Below are positions 5,049 through 6,391 of a DNA stretch of 6,391 nucleotides, piece by piece. The stretch is from JANQRV01 sp964533785 (GTDB lineage Bacteria > Bacteroidota > Bacteroidia > Chitinophagales > Saprospiraceae). The notes under the pieces were generated by a model, which had not been told where the DNA came from, made no database searches, and saw only the letters and a program-made list of their open reading frames with translations. The DNA is taken from positions 1-6,391 of the forward strand of contig CAZHNG010000368.1 of the NCBI GenBank assembly GCA_964533785.1, written 5' to 3'. Within the stretch, counting starts at the first letter, position 1; every line of letters starts with the position of its first letter. Made by a program: the position numbers and the translations under genes.

Positions 5049-6308
5049 CTAGCCTTGAGCGATGGATTGCATCAAAAAAGCGCAGATCAATGCACCGTAA
5101 GTTCCCAAAGCATAACCCAAAACGGCCATTAGCGCCCCTACCGGAGCCAGAGCAGGGCTAAAGACGGAGGCTACAACCGGGGCAGAAGCCGCACCACCTA
5201 CATTGGCCTGACTTCCTACCGCCACGAAAAAAAACGGCGCTTTGATAATTTTGGCAGTAACGATCAGGACCGTTACGTGTATAAGCATCCAAATAATCCC
5301 CACGGCAAACAAGCCCAGGTTTTGGAAAACTTCACCTAAATTCATTTTCATGCCGATCGTGGCTACCAAAATATAAATAAAGACCGTCCCCCAATTAGAG
5401 GCTCCTACTCCTTCCAGTTCTCGGGCTCTCGTAAAGGAAAGGATCAGACCAGCGGTGGTAGCGATCACGATCAACCAAAAGAATCCGGACATTAAAGAAT
5501 CCAAACTGTAGGCCCTTAGCGTAGCAGCATTTTTTTCCATAAATGGCTGAATAATGTCCGCCCCGAAATGGGATAAAGCAACGCCGCCAAAGGCAACGGC
5601 AAGCAAAACAAAAAGATCTGTCGTAGTGGGAACCTTTTCGACAGAAGAGCGGTAGGCTTCTACTTTGGCTTTCAAGTCCTGTATAGCAGAATCATCGGCT
5701 TTTAGCCATTTATCGATTACCTTGTTAATGCTGGCTCCATACAAAAGAAAACCCAACCAGATGTTGGCCACCACAATATCAATTACGATCATTGTGCCAA
5801 ATAAGTCATCACCAACATCAAATATTTCTTTCATGGCAGCCTGGTTGGCTCCTCCCCCGATCCAGCTTCCTGCTACCGTAGAAAGGCCGCGCCAAAGATC
5901 ATCCGGTGAAACGGGAATAATTTCCGGGAATAAATTCATGACGATGACCAGAGCGATGGGGCCACCGAAAACGATGCCCAGGGTGGCCGCAAAAAACATG
6001 ATCAGTGCTTTTGGCCCCAGGTTTAACAAGCCTTTAAAATCAATGCTGATACAAAGAAGTACCAAACTTGCCGGAAGAAAATAACGCGACGCAACGAAAT
6101 ACAAATTGGATTCATCACCGGAAATTAATCCTAAGGGCCAATTTAACAGGGCGGGCAGAAAATAACACAACAACAAGGTGGGTACGTAGCGATAAAACTT
6201 TTGCCATCCTTTAGATTTACTACTGGAGGTATAAAAAACAAAGGCTAACATCACCAACAACAATCCTAGCACGATTGCATCGTTGGTAAATACGGGCTGG
6301 TCTTTCAT
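5049..6308 (-). CDS. DUF819 family polytopic membrane protein
   Basis: This encodes a 419-residue inner-membrane protein of the DUF819 (YjcL-like) family, with about ten hydrophobic segments, for example near 10-27, 43-62, 72-90, 100-124, 170-192, 230-250, 271-292, 305-320, 326-350 and 382-415. A more polar loop of about 35 residues (194-229, with KADDSAIQDLKAKVEAY) divides two halves. Two glycine-rich motifs mark the family: GSWIGGGANQAAMKE at 147-161 in the first half and ANVGGAASAPVV at 368-379 in the second. Their mirrored placement resembles the inverted-repeat design of transporters with broken helices, so a secondary transporter or antiporter is inferred; the substrate is unknown. The ATG at 6308 gives a short N-terminus leading into the first helix; no Shine-Dalgarno is seen. 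The 3' end faces the ald-like gene with an 11-bp gap and no terminator hairpin between. Confidence 0.85.
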   Translation of the reverse strand: MKDQPVFTNDAIVLGLLLVMLAFVFYTSSSKSKGWQKFYRYVPTLLLCYFLPALLNWPLGLISGDESNLYFVASRYFLPASLVLLCISIDFKGLLNLGPKALIMFFAATLGIVFGGPIALVIVMNLFPEIIPVSPDDLWRGLSTVAGSWIGGGANQAAMKEIFDVGDDLFGTMIVIDIVVANIWLGFLLYGASINKVIDKWLKADDSAIQDLKAKVEAYRSSVEKVPTTTDLFVLLAVAFGGVALSHFGADIIQPFMEKNAATLRAYSLDSLMSGFFWLIVIATTAGLILSFTRARELEGVGASNWGTVFIYILVATIGMKMNLGEVFQNLGLFAVGIIWMLIHVTVLIVTAKIIKAPFFFVAVGSQANVGGAASAPVVASVFSPALAPVGALMAVLGYALGTYGALICAFLMQSIAQG

Positions 6309-6335
6309 ATCTTCATCAATTTATTATAGGCTTGT

Positions 6336-6391
6336 AAAATTACTAGACTTTTGACGCTAGACTCTAGAAGTTAGACTAAAAATTCTAACTA
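6336..6391 (-). repeat. Degenerate heptamer array, consensus NNTCTAG, cut by window edge
   Basis: Read on the minus strand from the window end, the sequence steps in sevens: TAGTTAG (6385-6391), AGTCTAA (6371-6377), CTTCTAG (6364-6370), AGTCTAG (6357-6363) and AGTCTAG again (6343-6349), with diverged units between them in phase. This matches the array at 3581-3629 in unit and period, but lies on the other strand. It stands directly upstream of the DUF819 gene and continues past the window edge, so its length is unknown. Confidence 0.6.

Noticed and set aside
5665..6084. 139-codon ORF on the plus strand inside the DUF819 gene
   Set aside because: It is antisense to a clear polytopic membrane protein, and its composition is that expected from the complement of hydrophobic codons.

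Overview
The window looks like ordinary chromosomal DNA from a member of the Bacteroidota, perhaps the Saprospiria, although the class is only a guess. The reasons are a short GyrB of about 658 residues without the large insert seen in enterobacterial GyrB, an alanine dehydrogenase of the N-terminally extended Bacteroidota type, a secreted DUF2807 protein, and mostly absent Shine-Dalgarno sequences. No phage, transposase, CRISPR array, tRNA or rRNA was seen.

Layout from left to right. A secreted DUF2807 beta-repeat protein (56-721, +) converges on gyrB (835-2811, -), and a perfect 23-bp hairpin lies between them as a probable bidirectional terminator. A 183-bp divergent intergenic region then separates gyrB from tsaE (2995-3417, +), the ATPase of the t6A tRNA-modification complex. 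A 387-bp non-coding stretch follows, rich in short degenerate repeats. Next come an alanine-dehydrogenase-like gene (3805-5037, +) and, converging on it with only 11 bp between, a polytopic DUF819 membrane protein (5049-6308, -). The right edge (about 6336-6391) is again heptamer-repeat DNA.

The genes do not form one pathway. They are housekeeping functions (DNA supercoiling, tRNA modification, amino-acid or redox metabolism) with two poorly characterised envelope proteins. tsaE and the ald-like gene share a direction, but 387 bp of repeat-rich DNA lies between them, so they need not be one transcript.

The observations most worth a second look are a degenerate 7-bp-period repeat (NNTCTAG) found in two separate intergenic regions about 2.7 kb apart in opposite orientations, and the ald-like protein, which carries Gln where classical alanine dehydrogenases have their catalytic His and Ala at the third glycine of the dinucleotide-binding loop. 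No convincing new multi-gene system was found.
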